A DNA stretch of 64,000 nucleotides from Candidatus Leptofilum proximum (GTDB lineage Bacteria; Chloroflexota; Anaerolineae; Promineifilales; Promineifilaceae). The notes below the pieces were generated by a model, which saw only the letters and a list, made by a program, of their open reading frames with translations, had not been told where the DNA came from and searched no databases. Below, piece by piece: positions 15,962 to 24,235 of the stretch (position 1 is its first letter; every line of letters starts with the position of its first letter). The DNA lies in the NCBI GenBank assembly GCA_016710325.1, contig JADJXK010000001.1:620001-684000 (forward strand), given 5' to 3'. A program made the translations under genes and the position numbers.

Positions 15962-17297
15962 GAGGGGTTAACCAGCGAAGTAAGGCGAAGAAGAGGATGG
16001 CGAAGGAGGGGAGGAAGAGATACGGCCGTACCCACATCCAGTCATAAACCCAACCAGCTTGCGGCTCGGGAACGGCCGTCTGGGGTAAGGCTTCAGCCAG
16101 GGCCGTGTACACCGGTTGGGGCGTAAAATCGGCATCCAGCAGGCGGAAGTAGTAAAACGACTCGTTCAGCTCCGACTCATCCTTACGCTTGAGGAACCAG
16201 TAGTTGACGACACCGACCCAGGGCCATTCTTCCTGCGCCCGCTCGTACGCCTCAACGGCAAAACGCGCCTGCTGTTCCGGCGTCACCTGGCCAAAGCGCA
16301 TATCGATCCCATCTGGCACCACGTTCCAGCCCAGCTCTGAAATCCAGATGGGCTTGTCGGCATCGCCGTGGCGCACCATCACGTCGCGCAAATACAAATT
16401 GTGCGGATAGTTGATCACGTTGGGCTTCAGCCGCCGGTCCAATGCACCAGACCACAGCCCATATCCCTGCGCCGACATCACGTCGAAGCACGCTCCGGCC
16501 CCGGCAGCATACATGCGCTCTAAAAAGATGAGGTCGTTCAGGTTGGCGTCGTTGATGTCCACGGTAGGCGTGAGCGCTCCAGCCAGCACCACCGCCGTAG
16601 GATTCACTTCCTTGATGCGGCGGTAGGCCGTGCAGAGCAGCTCGGTGTACTGCTCCGGGTTGACGGGCTGGTGGTTGCCCCACTCGCCGTTGCCGTTGGG
16701 TTCGTTCCACACCTGGAAGTAGCGGATACGGCCGTTATACCGCTCTGCCACCGCCGCCGCAAAATCACCAAAATCGTCGTAGTCATCGGGCGGCGCCAGC
16801 GGGCCTGTGGTCTCCACCGGCAGTTCACGGCTCCAGTTTGGCGGATTGCTCAACCGGGCGATGATTTCAATGTGGTATGACTCGGCCAAATCGACGATAT
16901 TGTCGTATTTATCCCAGGAAGAACGCGGCGGATCGTTCCGTCGATCTTCAAAATCACCCTTGCCATGTATCTCAATATCTTCCCAGACAAATTCTTGCCG
17001 AATAAAGCGGAAACCGGCCTGGCTCGCAAACTGCAAGCTCCTGGCCCGTTTTTCAATTTCAGCTTCTTCATTCAAAAAGGTGTTCACACCGTAAGGCACG
17101 ACGTTTGTATGATCAGGAATAATTTCTGGCGCAAGGTGAGGTTGGGGACGTACGGCCGTATTCAGCCAATGCACCACGCCACGCAGCTGGGCCAACAGCG
17201 CGTCCTCGCCCGTCAGTTCATACAGAGAACCAACCGGCGGCCACAGCGCCACCACCAGCAACAAACCACTAGCCACCAGCAACAACTTCTTCCACAT
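15945..17297 (-). CDS. Membrane-anchored clan GH-A glycosidase-like protein
   Basis: 450 residues with an N-terminal membrane anchor (LLLVASGLLLVVALWPP) and a C-terminal membrane helix (YLFLPSFAILFFALL). Between them is a TIM barrel: WNEPNGNGEW holds the acid/base Glu and IWISELGWN the nucleophile Glu, the spacing of GH39/GH5-like families. Acting outside the cell on a glycan is likely. Its stop overlaps the start of the glycosyltransferase gene, so the pair may build and trim the same surface glycan. A TATAAT box 8 nt before the ATG suggests a leaderless transcript. Confidence 0.8.
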   Translation of the reverse strand: MWKKLLLVASGLLLVVALWPPVGSLYELTGEDALLAQLRGVVHWLNTAVRPQPHLAPEIIPDHTNVVPYGVNTFLNEEAEIEKRARSLQFASQAGFRFIRQEFVWEDIEIHGKGDFEDRRNDPPRSSWDKYDNIVDLAESYHIEIIARLSNPPNWSRELPVETTGPLAPPDDYDDFGDFAAAVAERYNGRIRYFQVWNEPNGNGEWGNHQPVNPEQYTELLCTAYRRIKEVNPTAVVLAGALTPTVDINDANLNDLIFLERMYAAGAGACFDVMSAQGYGLWSGALDRRLKPNVINYPHNLYLRDVMVRHGDADKPIWISELGWNVVPDGIDMRFGQVTPEQQARFAVEAYERAQEEWPWVGVVNYWFLKRKDESELNESFYYFRLLDADFTPQPVYTALAEALPQTAVPEPQAGWVYDWMWVRPYLFLPSFAILFFALLRWLTPHDADA

Positions 17298-17666
17298 GGC
17301 GCTGGATTATAGTCCAGCCTAAAGTGACCGTCACCTTTAACACCTTACCATTTGCAAAACCGCTCATCGCATGACTGTCGCTGCCGCACTTTGATATGAT
17401 GCACTGCGTCAACATATCAGGTAGAATATTGGCTATACTGTGGAAGGTCATAAACTGGTTTTTGGGAGTCCGGCTGCAAGTGGTAGGTTGCAGGTGACTT
17501 TTGCCAGGATAATTTGCTATTTGCAACTTGCTACCAAATGAAATGTAACCTTATGGCCTTGGTTGGGTATAAATTGCGGTGGAAACGGCCGTATGATAGA
17601 CTTTCGCCCCAACTGAACTGGCTTCGGGAAGGGGACTTTCCAAACGAATAGACAAGAGGGACATGC
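17298..17666. other. Divergent intergenic region with one promoter and a word-type repeat
   Basis: TATAAT on the minus strand at 17306-17311 serves the glycosidase gene. A repeat of GCAAGTGGTAGGTTGC and TTTGCAACTTGCTACC words lies at 17469-17536, and a related copy follows the Fe-S gene at 19695-19732. One ACGGCCGT lies at 17586. A weak TATAAA at 17568-17573 might serve the Fe-S gene. No gene is seen here. Confidence 0.6.
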
Positions 17667-19685
17667 ATGTTATCACCAATCGAAAAGATCCTGTTTGCCT
17701 TTTTAGCGCTCGTCTGCATTGTGGCTACCATCAACACGTTTGGCCTGATGGTCCGCATCATCATGCGTGGACCAGGCACGCTCAAGCTGGATGAACTGCC
17801 GCGCCGCCTCATAACCGGTGTGGTAGCCCTCTTCACCCAGGGGCGCATCATTCGCCACCGCAAACTCTCCTCGCTGTTCCACTACGGTGTTGCCTGGGGC
17901 TTCATCTTCTACTTCCTCGTCAACGGCATCGATATCGCCGAAGGGCTCATCACCGGCTTCGAATTTTTGCCCAACCACATCATTGGCGACACCTATCGCT
18001 TCGCCGCCGACATTTTTGGTGCGCTGGTGCTCATCGGCGTGCTTTACTTCATTTTGCGCCGCTTTGCCTGGGGTGATCGGGCGCTTAAAATTCGTGAAAA
18101 TGTTAAGATGCATCCCCAGGTTCTGGCTGGAGGCATCAGCAAAGATTCCTTCGTTGTTGGCCTGTTCATCCTGTTCCACGTGGGCTTCCGCCTGATGGCC
18201 GCCGCCTTTCTCATCGCCCAGCACGGCGCAGACCCAGGCCAGCCGGTGGCCAATCTCATTGCCCAAACCTTCCTGGTAGGTGGCAACGAAACCGCCCTCG
18301 ACTTTGGCTGGCACTTTAGCTGGTGGGTGGCCGTGGGCCTGGTTTTGATGTTCCTACCCTACTTCCCCTACACCAAACACGCCCACCTCTTCATGGGGCC
18401 GTTTAACTTCATGACCCGCCCGGACCGCACCTACCTGGGCCAGATGTTTACCCTCGACTTTGAAGATGAGTCCATCGAGCAGTTTGGCGCATCAACCCTT
18501 TTTGACCTGGAACAAACTAAAATCGTTGATGCCTTTGCCTGCATCATGTGCAACCGCTGCCAGGAAGTGTGCCCCGCCTACCGTACCGGCAAGGAACTCT
18601 CGCCAGCGGCCGTAGAAATCAACAAGCGGTACCACATCCGCGAAAACATGATTGAATTTGCCAGCGGCGCGGCAGACACGCTGCCGCTGCTCGATTATGC
18701 CATCAGCGAAAGCGCCCTGTGGGCCTGCACCGCCTGCGGTCATTGCATCGACATTTGCCCGGTGGGCAACACGCCTATGCTAGACATCATGGACATGCGG
18801 CGCGACCAGGTACTGATGGCCTCCGCCTTCCCGCAGGAGTTGAAGGGGGCGTTTGTGGGCATGGAACGTATGGGCAACCCGTGGCAGTCCACCGATGATC
18901 GCATGGCCTGGGCAGCGCCGCTCGATTTTGAGGTGCCCACCGTTGAAGAAAACCCCGACTTTGAATACCTGCTCTGGGTCGGCTGCGCCGGAGCGTTTAA
19001 CCCGGACGCGCAGGCTGTGGTCCGCGCCGTGGCTACCATCATGCACCATGCGGGCATCAGCTTCGCCGTGTTGGGCGACGCCGAAACGTGCACCGGTGAT
19101 TCGGCTCGTCGTGCGGGGAACGAATACCTTTACTACGAAATGGCGCTGGGCAACATCGAGACACTCAACGCCGCCGGGGCCGACAAAAAGCGCATTGTTA
19201 CCAGCTGCCCGCACTGTTTCACCACCATCGGCAAGGAGTACGGCGAGTTGGGAGGTCATTACACCGTCTTCCATCACACCCAGCTCATTTCTGACCTGGT
19301 GGGACGGGGTAAGCTGCGGTTAAACGGCCGTAAGCTGGAAAGCGTCACCTACCACGATCCGTGTTACCTGGGCCGCCACAACGGCGTCATTGCCGAGCCG
19401 CGCGAAGCGCTGGCCAAGGCCGGGGCCACCCTGCTGGAGATGGAACGCAACGGCAAAGATTCGTTCTGCTGTGGGGCTGGTGGGGCGCAGTATTGGAAGG
19501 AAGAAGAACACGGCACAGAAGCCGTCAATGCCAACCGCTTCGCAGAGGCGCAGGGCACTGGGGCCACCACCCTGGCCGTCGGCTGCCCCTTCTGCGCCAC
19601 GATGATGATCGACGCCAACCGCGAAAAGGGTGAACCGATGCAGGTAAAAGACGTCGCCCAGGTTGTGCTGGAAGCAATGGAATAA
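17667..19685 (+). CDS. Membrane-bound Etf:(mena)quinone oxidoreductase-like Fe-S protein (HdrDE-like fusion)
   Basis: 672 residues. The N-terminal ~250 form a NarI/HdrE-like cytochrome b domain of about six helices, with His residues such as LFHYGVAW, FHVGFR and DFGWHFSWW available for haem. Next are two 4Fe-4S motifs (CIMCNRCQEVCP and CTACGHCIDICP). Then come two CCG domains: the first with WVGCAGAF, ETCTGDSARR and SCPHCF, the second with HDPCYLGRH, FCCGAGGAQ and VGCPFCATM. This order is that of the EMO-type enzyme that passes electrons from electron-transfer flavoprotein to menaquinone during acyl-CoA oxidation. No etf genes are in view, so the partner is inferred. It stands alone as a single-gene unit. 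Confidence 0.82.
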   Translation: MLSPIEKILFAFLALVCIVATINTFGLMVRIIMRGPGTLKLDELPRRLITGVVALFTQGRIIRHRKLSSLFHYGVAWGFIFYFLVNGIDIAEGLITGFEFLPNHIIGDTYRFAADIFGALVLIGVLYFILRRFAWGDRALKIRENVKMHPQVLAGGISKDSFVVGLFILFHVGFRLMAAAFLIAQHGADPGQPVANLIAQTFLVGGNETALDFGWHFSWWVAVGLVLMFLPYFPYTKHAHLFMGPFNFMTRPDRTYLGQMFTLDFEDESIEQFGASTLFDLEQTKIVDAFACIMCNRCQEVCPAYRTGKELSPAAVEINKRYHIRENMIEFASGAADTLPLLDYAISESALWACTACGHCIDICPVGNTPMLDIMDMRRDQVLMASAFPQELKGAFVGMERMGNPWQSTDDRMAWAAPLDFEVPTVEENPDFEYLLWVGCAGAFNPDAQAVVRAVATIMHHAGISFAVLGDAETCTGDSARRAGNEYLYYEMALGNIETLNAAGADKKRIVTSCPHCFTTIGKEYGELGGHYTVFHHTQLISDLVGRGKLRLNGRKLESVTYHDPCYLGRHNGVIAEPREALAKAGATLLEMERNGKDSFCCGAGGAQYWKEEEHGTEAVNANRFAEAQGTGATTLAVGCPFCATMMIDANREKGEPMQVKDVAQVVLEAME

Positions 19686-19694
19686 ATTTTAGGT

Positions 19695-19735
19695 CAAATG
19701 GCAAGTGGCAGATTTGCCACCTGCTACCTTAAAGT
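19695..19735. repeat. Word-type repeat hairpin (GGCAAGTGGCAG / GCCACCTGCTACC)
   Basis: It follows the Fe-S gene stop and shares words with the repeat at 17469-17536. GGCAGATTTGCC forms the hairpin tip. It may double as a 3' end stem. Confidence 0.5.
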
Positions 19736-19760
19736 TCTGCCAAAACCTGCTAGCTTGTAT

Positions 19761-19766
19761 TATAAT
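19761..19766 (+). promoter_or_regulatory. -10 box TATAAT for the toxin-antitoxin pair
   Basis: A perfect TATAAT lies 25 bp before ATG 19792, which also has a GAGGTG RBS at 19781. The -35 element is not clear. Confidence 0.5.
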
Positions 19767-19791
19767 GAGTGAGCTGAATTGAGGTGAATTT

Positions 19792-20061
19792 ATGACTCCA
19801 CACGAAATTTTGGCAGACATTCATGCCCTCGAAGAAGAACTTTTGAGTTTTGAGCGCAAGTACGGCGTACGGTCTGAAACCTTCTACTCGGCGTACGTCA
19901 GCGGCGAAGAACCCGAAAATGAGGCCTGGGTGCTTGATTTTGGTGAGTGGGCCAGCGTGTATCGCACCTGGTTGGAACGTCAGGCAGCGTATCGTAACGA
20001 AATTCAGCGTATGCAGCGCAACAGTTCTAGCCTAACCGGCTTAGTGCGTGTAAATGCATGA
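19792..20061 (+). CDS. Putative antitoxin partner of TumE-type protein
   Basis: 89 residues, helical and acidic (HALEEELLSFERKYGVRSETFYSAY, EEPENEAWVLDFGEWASVYRTWLERQ). Its last four bases overlap the start of the next gene (ATGA), the tight coupling typical of antitoxin-toxin pairs. Small coiled proteins with this KYG-x-x-S-x-x-FY pattern often precede DUF6516/TumE genes. No DNA-binding domain is visible, so autoregulation is not certain. The role is inferred from context. Confidence 0.65.
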   Translation: MTPHEILADIHALEEELLSFERKYGVRSETFYSAYVSGEEPENEAWVLDFGEWASVYRTWLERQAAYRNEIQRMQRNSSSLTGLVRVNA

Positions 20062-20498
20062 ACAATCCGCTGCGAACCCCTGAAGATTACGAACTATTTA
20101 TTTATTCTTTAGCCAAAAACTTCCCTTCAATTCAGCGATCAACCATTACTTTTATTCGCAAAGGAGCTTCCCTGGCTAGAGTTGCTGGGGAGCTTTTTTT
20201 TGATCATGACATTCGCGTTGAGGTTCGAGAGCGGCTTACCTATTCTCGCTTACCGGCTCTGATTGATTGGTACGGGTATGAAGTTTGGCAAGGGTCGGAA
20301 AAACTTTTTTGGTATGATCCCCAGCCACATCCTAATGAACCCACATTGCAAAGCACCCATCCTCATCACAAACACGTACCACCCGACATCAAACACAATC
20401 GGATTCCTGCACCAAACATGAGCTTTACGAGCGCAAATCTACCCAAAATCATTCAAGAGGTTGAACAATTGATCAATGAAATAGAGGGCAAATCGTAG
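20058..20498 (+). CDS. TumE-family (DUF6516) putative toxin
   Basis: 146 residues. The C-terminal half has the family signature: EKLFWYDPQPHP, then HPHHKHVPPDIKHNRIP and MSFTSANLPKIIQEVEQLI. NCBI names such proteins toxin-antitoxin system TumE family. The conserved His-rich strand (HPHHKH-x-PPDIKH) may be catalytic, but the biochemistry is not something I can assert. It is the second gene of a two-gene unit. Both genes are AT-richer than the surroundings and lack ACGGCCGT, as expected for mobile accessory DNA. Confidence 0.75.
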   Translation: MNNPLRTPEDYELFIYSLAKNFPSIQRSTITFIRKGASLARVAGELFFDHDIRVEVRERLTYSRLPALIDWYGYEVWQGSEKLFWYDPQPHPNEPTLQSTHPHHKHVPPDIKHNRIPAPNMSFTSANLPKIIQEVEQLINEIEGKS

Positions 20499-20613
20499 CA
20501 AGGTTTGCTGACCCACCGTCTTCTCCTCCTCACCCGCTGCTAACTCGCCAAAATAGTCCAGCCAGAGTATCATCAAAGCAGCACTTCAAACTTTTCGGAG
20601 AAAGCAGGCAACC

Positions 20614-21246
20614 ATGCATATGAAATTGGCACGACTATTCGTTTTTATGGGGCTTACGGCCGTTCTCATCACCGCCTGTAACACCACAGAAACCTACACC
20701 GAAACCTTCGATGAAACCGGCACCTGGCGCGTCGAAAACAGCAGTGACGTGATTGGCGAGGTCCATGACGGCATTTTCGACTTCACCGTCGTCGCCGACG
20801 AGCTGACCAGCTGGACCACTGCTGGCGAAAGTTTTAGCGACGGCCTCTACTCTGTCGAAGCCACCCAGGTAGCCGGACCAGACAACAACGCCTACGGTAT
20901 GCTGTTCCGCGTGGACGACGAAAACGACAACTTTTACTCTTTCCAGATTTCCGGCGATGGGTTTGTGTGGATCGGCCGTTATCGGGACGGCGGCGCGGCC
21001 GAAGCCGAACCCATCGTGAATGACTGGTGGTTTGAGTCGCCGGTGATTAACCAGGGCAACGCCACCAACAAGCTGTCTGTGTGGGCCGAAGGGCAGAATC
21101 TCATCTTTTACGTGAACGATCAGGAAGTGGGGCGCGTGACAGATGACGCGTTTAACAAAGGTGACATTGGGCTTATGGTGCGCACGTTGGGCGTCGGCGG
21201 AGTGCAAGTCCAGTTTGATAACTTCACCGTTGAACCGCTGCCTTAA
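20614..21246 (+). CDS. Lipoprotein with a concanavalin-like (LamG/DUF1080-type) domain
   Basis: 210 residues. The signal peptide ends in the lipobox LITAC (Cys ~23), predicting lipid anchoring outside the membrane. The mature part is a jelly-roll with FDETGTWRV, DNNAYGMLFRVDDENDNFYSFQIS, VWIGRYRDGG and DIGLMVRTLGVGGVQVQFDNF motifs, as in family-16/DUF1080 carbohydrate-associated domains. The function is probably binding rather than catalysis; no catalytic pair is obvious. The AGCAGG RBS precedes ATG 20614. It stands alone between the toxin pair and the TIR operon. Confidence 0.8.
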   Translation: MHMKLARLFVFMGLTAVLITACNTTETYTETFDETGTWRVENSSDVIGEVHDGIFDFTVVADELTSWTTAGESFSDGLYSVEATQVAGPDNNAYGMLFRVDDENDNFYSFQISGDGFVWIGRYRDGGAAEAEPIVNDWWFESPVINQGNATNKLSVWAEGQNLIFYVNDQEVGRVTDDAFNKGDIGLMVRTLGVGGVQVQFDNFTVEPLP

Positions 21247-21359
21247 ACGGCCGTTTCCCAGAAAAAATGCACAGTCAACTGCCCGATGTGGTATATTTTG
21301 GTCATAATCCTTTTTGTGCCAGGGCTGAATGACGTAGAAAAATAGGTGAAAGAATCGTT

Positions 21360-22067
21360 ATGTCAAACTTATACATCAGCTATGTTTCAAGAGACAAAGA
21401 GTTCGCTAACGAACTCACCACAGCATTAAATAAACGGGGCATCGAGACTATCGACGGCCGTTTGGGCCTGGGCGATAGTTTATCCGTCAGTATTCGTCAG
21501 GGTCTACAGCGCGCCTCCCACGTTGTGCTCGTCTTGAGCCAGGCGTTTTTTGAAAAATCTTGGCCCCGCTTTGAGTTTGAGGAAATAGATAAGTTAGACA
21601 GAGAATTTACAGGCGGCACCAGGCTGCTGCCCATCTGGCACAATATCGACCCGCAGCGAGTGTCCTATTTTGCCCCGGAATTGGCGCAAAGATTAGGGGT
21701 TTCCACCAGAGTGCACAGCATGGAGACGATTGTGGCGGAAATTGCCGAGGTTGTCGAAGATAGCTTTGAAGCCGCAGGTTCATCTGCCCCTGAGACAGCA
21801 CAATTCCAGAAAGGATTCACACCAGACCCCATCACGCGCAAGTCATCCACCTCGCCACAAGTCGCCTTGCGCGACAATCTCAACGCGTATTTCAGTGAAA
21901 GCGAACTGCGCAGCCTGTGTTTCGATTTAGGCATCGAGTATGAAAATTTGGGAGGACGCAGCAAGTCAGACAAAGTTCTTGAGTTAATTTTGATGATGCA
22001 GCGCTACGGCCGTCTGCAACAGCTGATCGATCTGGTACGGCAGCAGCGGCCACACAGCTCGTGGTAA
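21360..22067 (+). CDS. TIR-domain protein with C-terminal effector-associated (EAD-like) domain
   Basis: 235 residues. The TIR domain spans ~1-125: NLYISYVSRDKEFANEL (box 1), GIETIDGRLGLGDS, then SHVVLVLSQAFFEKSWPRFEFEEID, where the Glu after SW fits the catalytic Glu of NAD-cleaving TIRs. After a linker rich in Ser, Thr and Pro comes an ~65-residue helical domain with LRDNLNAYFSESELRSLCF and GIEYENLGGRSKSDKVLEL. The same pattern opens the STAND protein at 34438-36944. EAD domains act as adaptor tags that bring effectors to sensors in bacterial conflict and signalling systems. The next gene starts 5 nt after the stop, so the two form an operon. RBS AGGTGA at 21342. Confidence 0.85.
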   Translation: MSNLYISYVSRDKEFANELTTALNKRGIETIDGRLGLGDSLSVSIRQGLQRASHVVLVLSQAFFEKSWPRFEFEEIDKLDREFTGGTRLLPIWHNIDPQRVSYFAPELAQRLGVSTRVHSMETIVAEIAEVVEDSFEAAGSSAPETAQFQKGFTPDPITRKSSTSPQVALRDNLNAYFSESELRSLCFDLGIEYENLGGRSKSDKVLELILMMQRYGRLQQLIDLVRQQRPHSSW

Positions 22068-22071
22068 TCTC

Positions 22072-23994
22072 ATGACCAACACGTTTGTTCCCGTGTCCGA
22101 GTTGGCCGACAGCTTAAAAACGGCCGTTGAATCTGAAGAGCCAGACCAGATAGCAGCGGCCGTACAAGCGATTGTTAACCAACAGGCAGAACAGGCCGTT
22201 GTGGCCGAACTCGGCCAAAAATTGACGGCCAACGGCGTGACCAATGCCGAGCAAACTGTCATTGCTTATTCGCTAAACGCAATTGATCACGAAGACACCA
22301 TTGACCATCTAGGTAGATTCCTCCTCAACGCCAAACACGAATTTGGGCTGCGCTCCACGGTTTTGGGCTTCTTGCAAAACAGGGTGCGCACCCATTCCAC
22401 CAAAACATTAACCTACCTGCGCCAGCTGCTAGACCGCACCGATCCCGCCTTTCGCGAACGCAGTTTGTCCACCTTCGAGTTTGCCATCACAAACATCATT
22501 GTGCCAGCCCCGGATGGTCCTCCAGTTGCTGAAACGGATGCCAGAGAGGTACTCATCAATGCAGGGATTAAACCCAGCCATCTGCAAACTTCCTTGTTTA
22601 AAGATTTAGACAAACTTGATCCTACCCCAATCCCTATCCCCAGCATTTTTGCCAAAGTGTTGGGGCTATTAGGTGGCCAGGAGGCTATTGAGCTGCTGTG
22701 CCAGCTGTTGGACCATCATCAAGAAGCACAGCTCCGCGAGGAGCAAATGACCGGTGGGAACAATCGGCCTGCCGAAGCTCAGCTGGACAAAGGCCCCATT
22801 CGGGAGCGGATTATGCTGGAAGCAGTTGACGCCCTGCGCTCGACTGAATTGGAAGCGGCCGTTAGATGTCTGGCCAACACCCTGGTCAACAATCTCAATT
22901 ACAAGGTGCAGCGACAGGCGGCCGATGCATTGGGCAGGCTTGGCTTCAAATCCTGCATCCCGCACCTGTTATCGGCCTTATTTTCTGAAAGCAACCAGCC
23001 GCTAAAAGACAAAATCTGCAAGGCGCTAAGCGAAATTGGCAGCTGGCAAGACAAGGCAGCGCAGTTGGTGCTGCACCTCACCCAGAACCCCGTTCAGCGT
23101 GATCAGATTGATGGCAAGTTTGTGTTAACGGCCGTTCAACCCACCCAGGAAGAGCTCACCAAAGACCCCCATCTGATGACCGGCTTTTTGATTGACGCTG
23201 CCATCCAAAGATTTAATGATGAGCGCCTGCTGCCAATCTTTGCCGACCTCATCAAAGTCAGCACCAGCAACAACAACACCATCATCAATGAACAACTTGA
23301 GCTGTACCGCGAAAAGAACAAGGTCTCAGAAGAGATTTTGCAGGCTTTGCGCGTGGAAATTGGCGGCGCCCAAACCTTAAAGCCGCTGCTTAACAAGCTG
23401 GAGAAAAACTTACTCGACTACTTCCAAAAGCCCATCGACAGCCTGAACAGCGACACCCAAAAAATTTGGAAGCAGACCATTTTTTTGGCCAACATGGGCT
23501 TTGTGATTCGCATCCTGCTGAACCTGACCGTCTTTGGCATTGGCGGCTACTTCATGCTGGATTCCTACAACCGCATTGTGGCCGGAAATCTCACCACGCA
23601 GCAGCTCGCCGCCCTGATGGCTGTGTTCATCGGCGGCGGCGCCACCATGTTTGCCACCTTTTTCACCTTCCCCCTCAAGCAGATCAAACGCGCCGTGACC
23701 GACGTTGGTCTGGCCAATGTGGCCTTCATTTCCTACATCCATTCTGTTTTGCAAATTAGCCACACCTTCTCTTACTTTTATCTAAACGGCGACATCTCGT
23801 TTGCCGAAATTGCCAATGCCGCCAGGCAAATTGAAGAAACCTCACACGAGGCCATTTTGACCTTGAACATTGCCGGGTCAGATGGGGATCAGACGCAGTT
23901 TGACAAAGCATTGCTGGATCGCATCGTAGGTCTGTCTAAACAACAAGGCAACGGAGCCACACTGCCGGATGCCCTGCCGCCGACCTCTGGTTAA
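22072..23994 (+). CDS. HEAT-repeat protein with two C-terminal membrane helices, operonic with TIR-EAD gene
   Basis: 640 residues. Residues ~20-450 are helical repeats of HEAT/ARM type (for example VQRQAADALGRLGFKSCIPHLLSALF and ICKALSEIGSWQDKAAQLVLHL). Two membrane helices follow at ~475-500 (FVIRILLNLTVFGIGGYFML) and ~515-540 (LAALMAVFIGGGATMFATFF). A cytosolic helical C-terminus has a TFPLKQIKRA positive patch right after the second helix. No enzyme motif is seen. Coupled to the TIR-EAD gene, it could be the sensor, scaffold or membrane-damaging arm of a two-gene conflict system; this is inference. Confidence 0.75.
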   Translation: MTNTFVPVSELADSLKTAVESEEPDQIAAAVQAIVNQQAEQAVVAELGQKLTANGVTNAEQTVIAYSLNAIDHEDTIDHLGRFLLNAKHEFGLRSTVLGFLQNRVRTHSTKTLTYLRQLLDRTDPAFRERSLSTFEFAITNIIVPAPDGPPVAETDAREVLINAGIKPSHLQTSLFKDLDKLDPTPIPIPSIFAKVLGLLGGQEAIELLCQLLDHHQEAQLREEQMTGGNNRPAEAQLDKGPIRERIMLEAVDALRSTELEAAVRCLANTLVNNLNYKVQRQAADALGRLGFKSCIPHLLSALFSESNQPLKDKICKALSEIGSWQDKAAQLVLHLTQNPVQRDQIDGKFVLTAVQPTQEELTKDPHLMTGFLIDAAIQRFNDERLLPIFADLIKVSTSNNNTIINEQLELYREKNKVSEEILQALRVEIGGAQTLKPLLNKLEKNLLDYFQKPIDSLNSDTQKIWKQTIFLANMGFVIRILLNLTVFGIGGYFMLDSYNRIVAGNLTTQQLAALMAVFIGGGATMFATFFTFPLKQIKRAVTDVGLANVAFISYIHSVLQISHTFSYFYLNGDISFAEIANAARQIEETSHEAILTLNIAGSDGDQTQFDKALLDRIVGLSKQQGNGATLPDALPPTSG

Positions 23995-24235
23995 CGTCGG
24001 CCGACCTTACTGTTATGTTAACCGTGTGCCACTCCGCGGCCAAATTCGTTATAATACGTTCATCATTTGCAATGCAACGGCCGTTCCCCAGCTTCCCACC
24101 TGGCTGACGGCCGTCTCGTAATGATGAAAGAAACCTGAAAAGCTTAAACTAAACACCCACTATCTTGACCGACGACGCGGTGGGAAACGGCCGTTTCCCA
24201 CCCACAACAATTCGCACAAGGAGTCCCACACACCT
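23995..24235. other. Promoter region of the oxoacid dehydrogenase operon with three ACGGCCGT copies
   Basis: A GTTATAATACG box is at 24050-24055, and ACGGCCGT palindromes are at about 24077, 24109 and 24188. RBS AAGGAG (24218) lies 12 nt before ATG 24236. No gene is seen. Confidence 0.5.
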
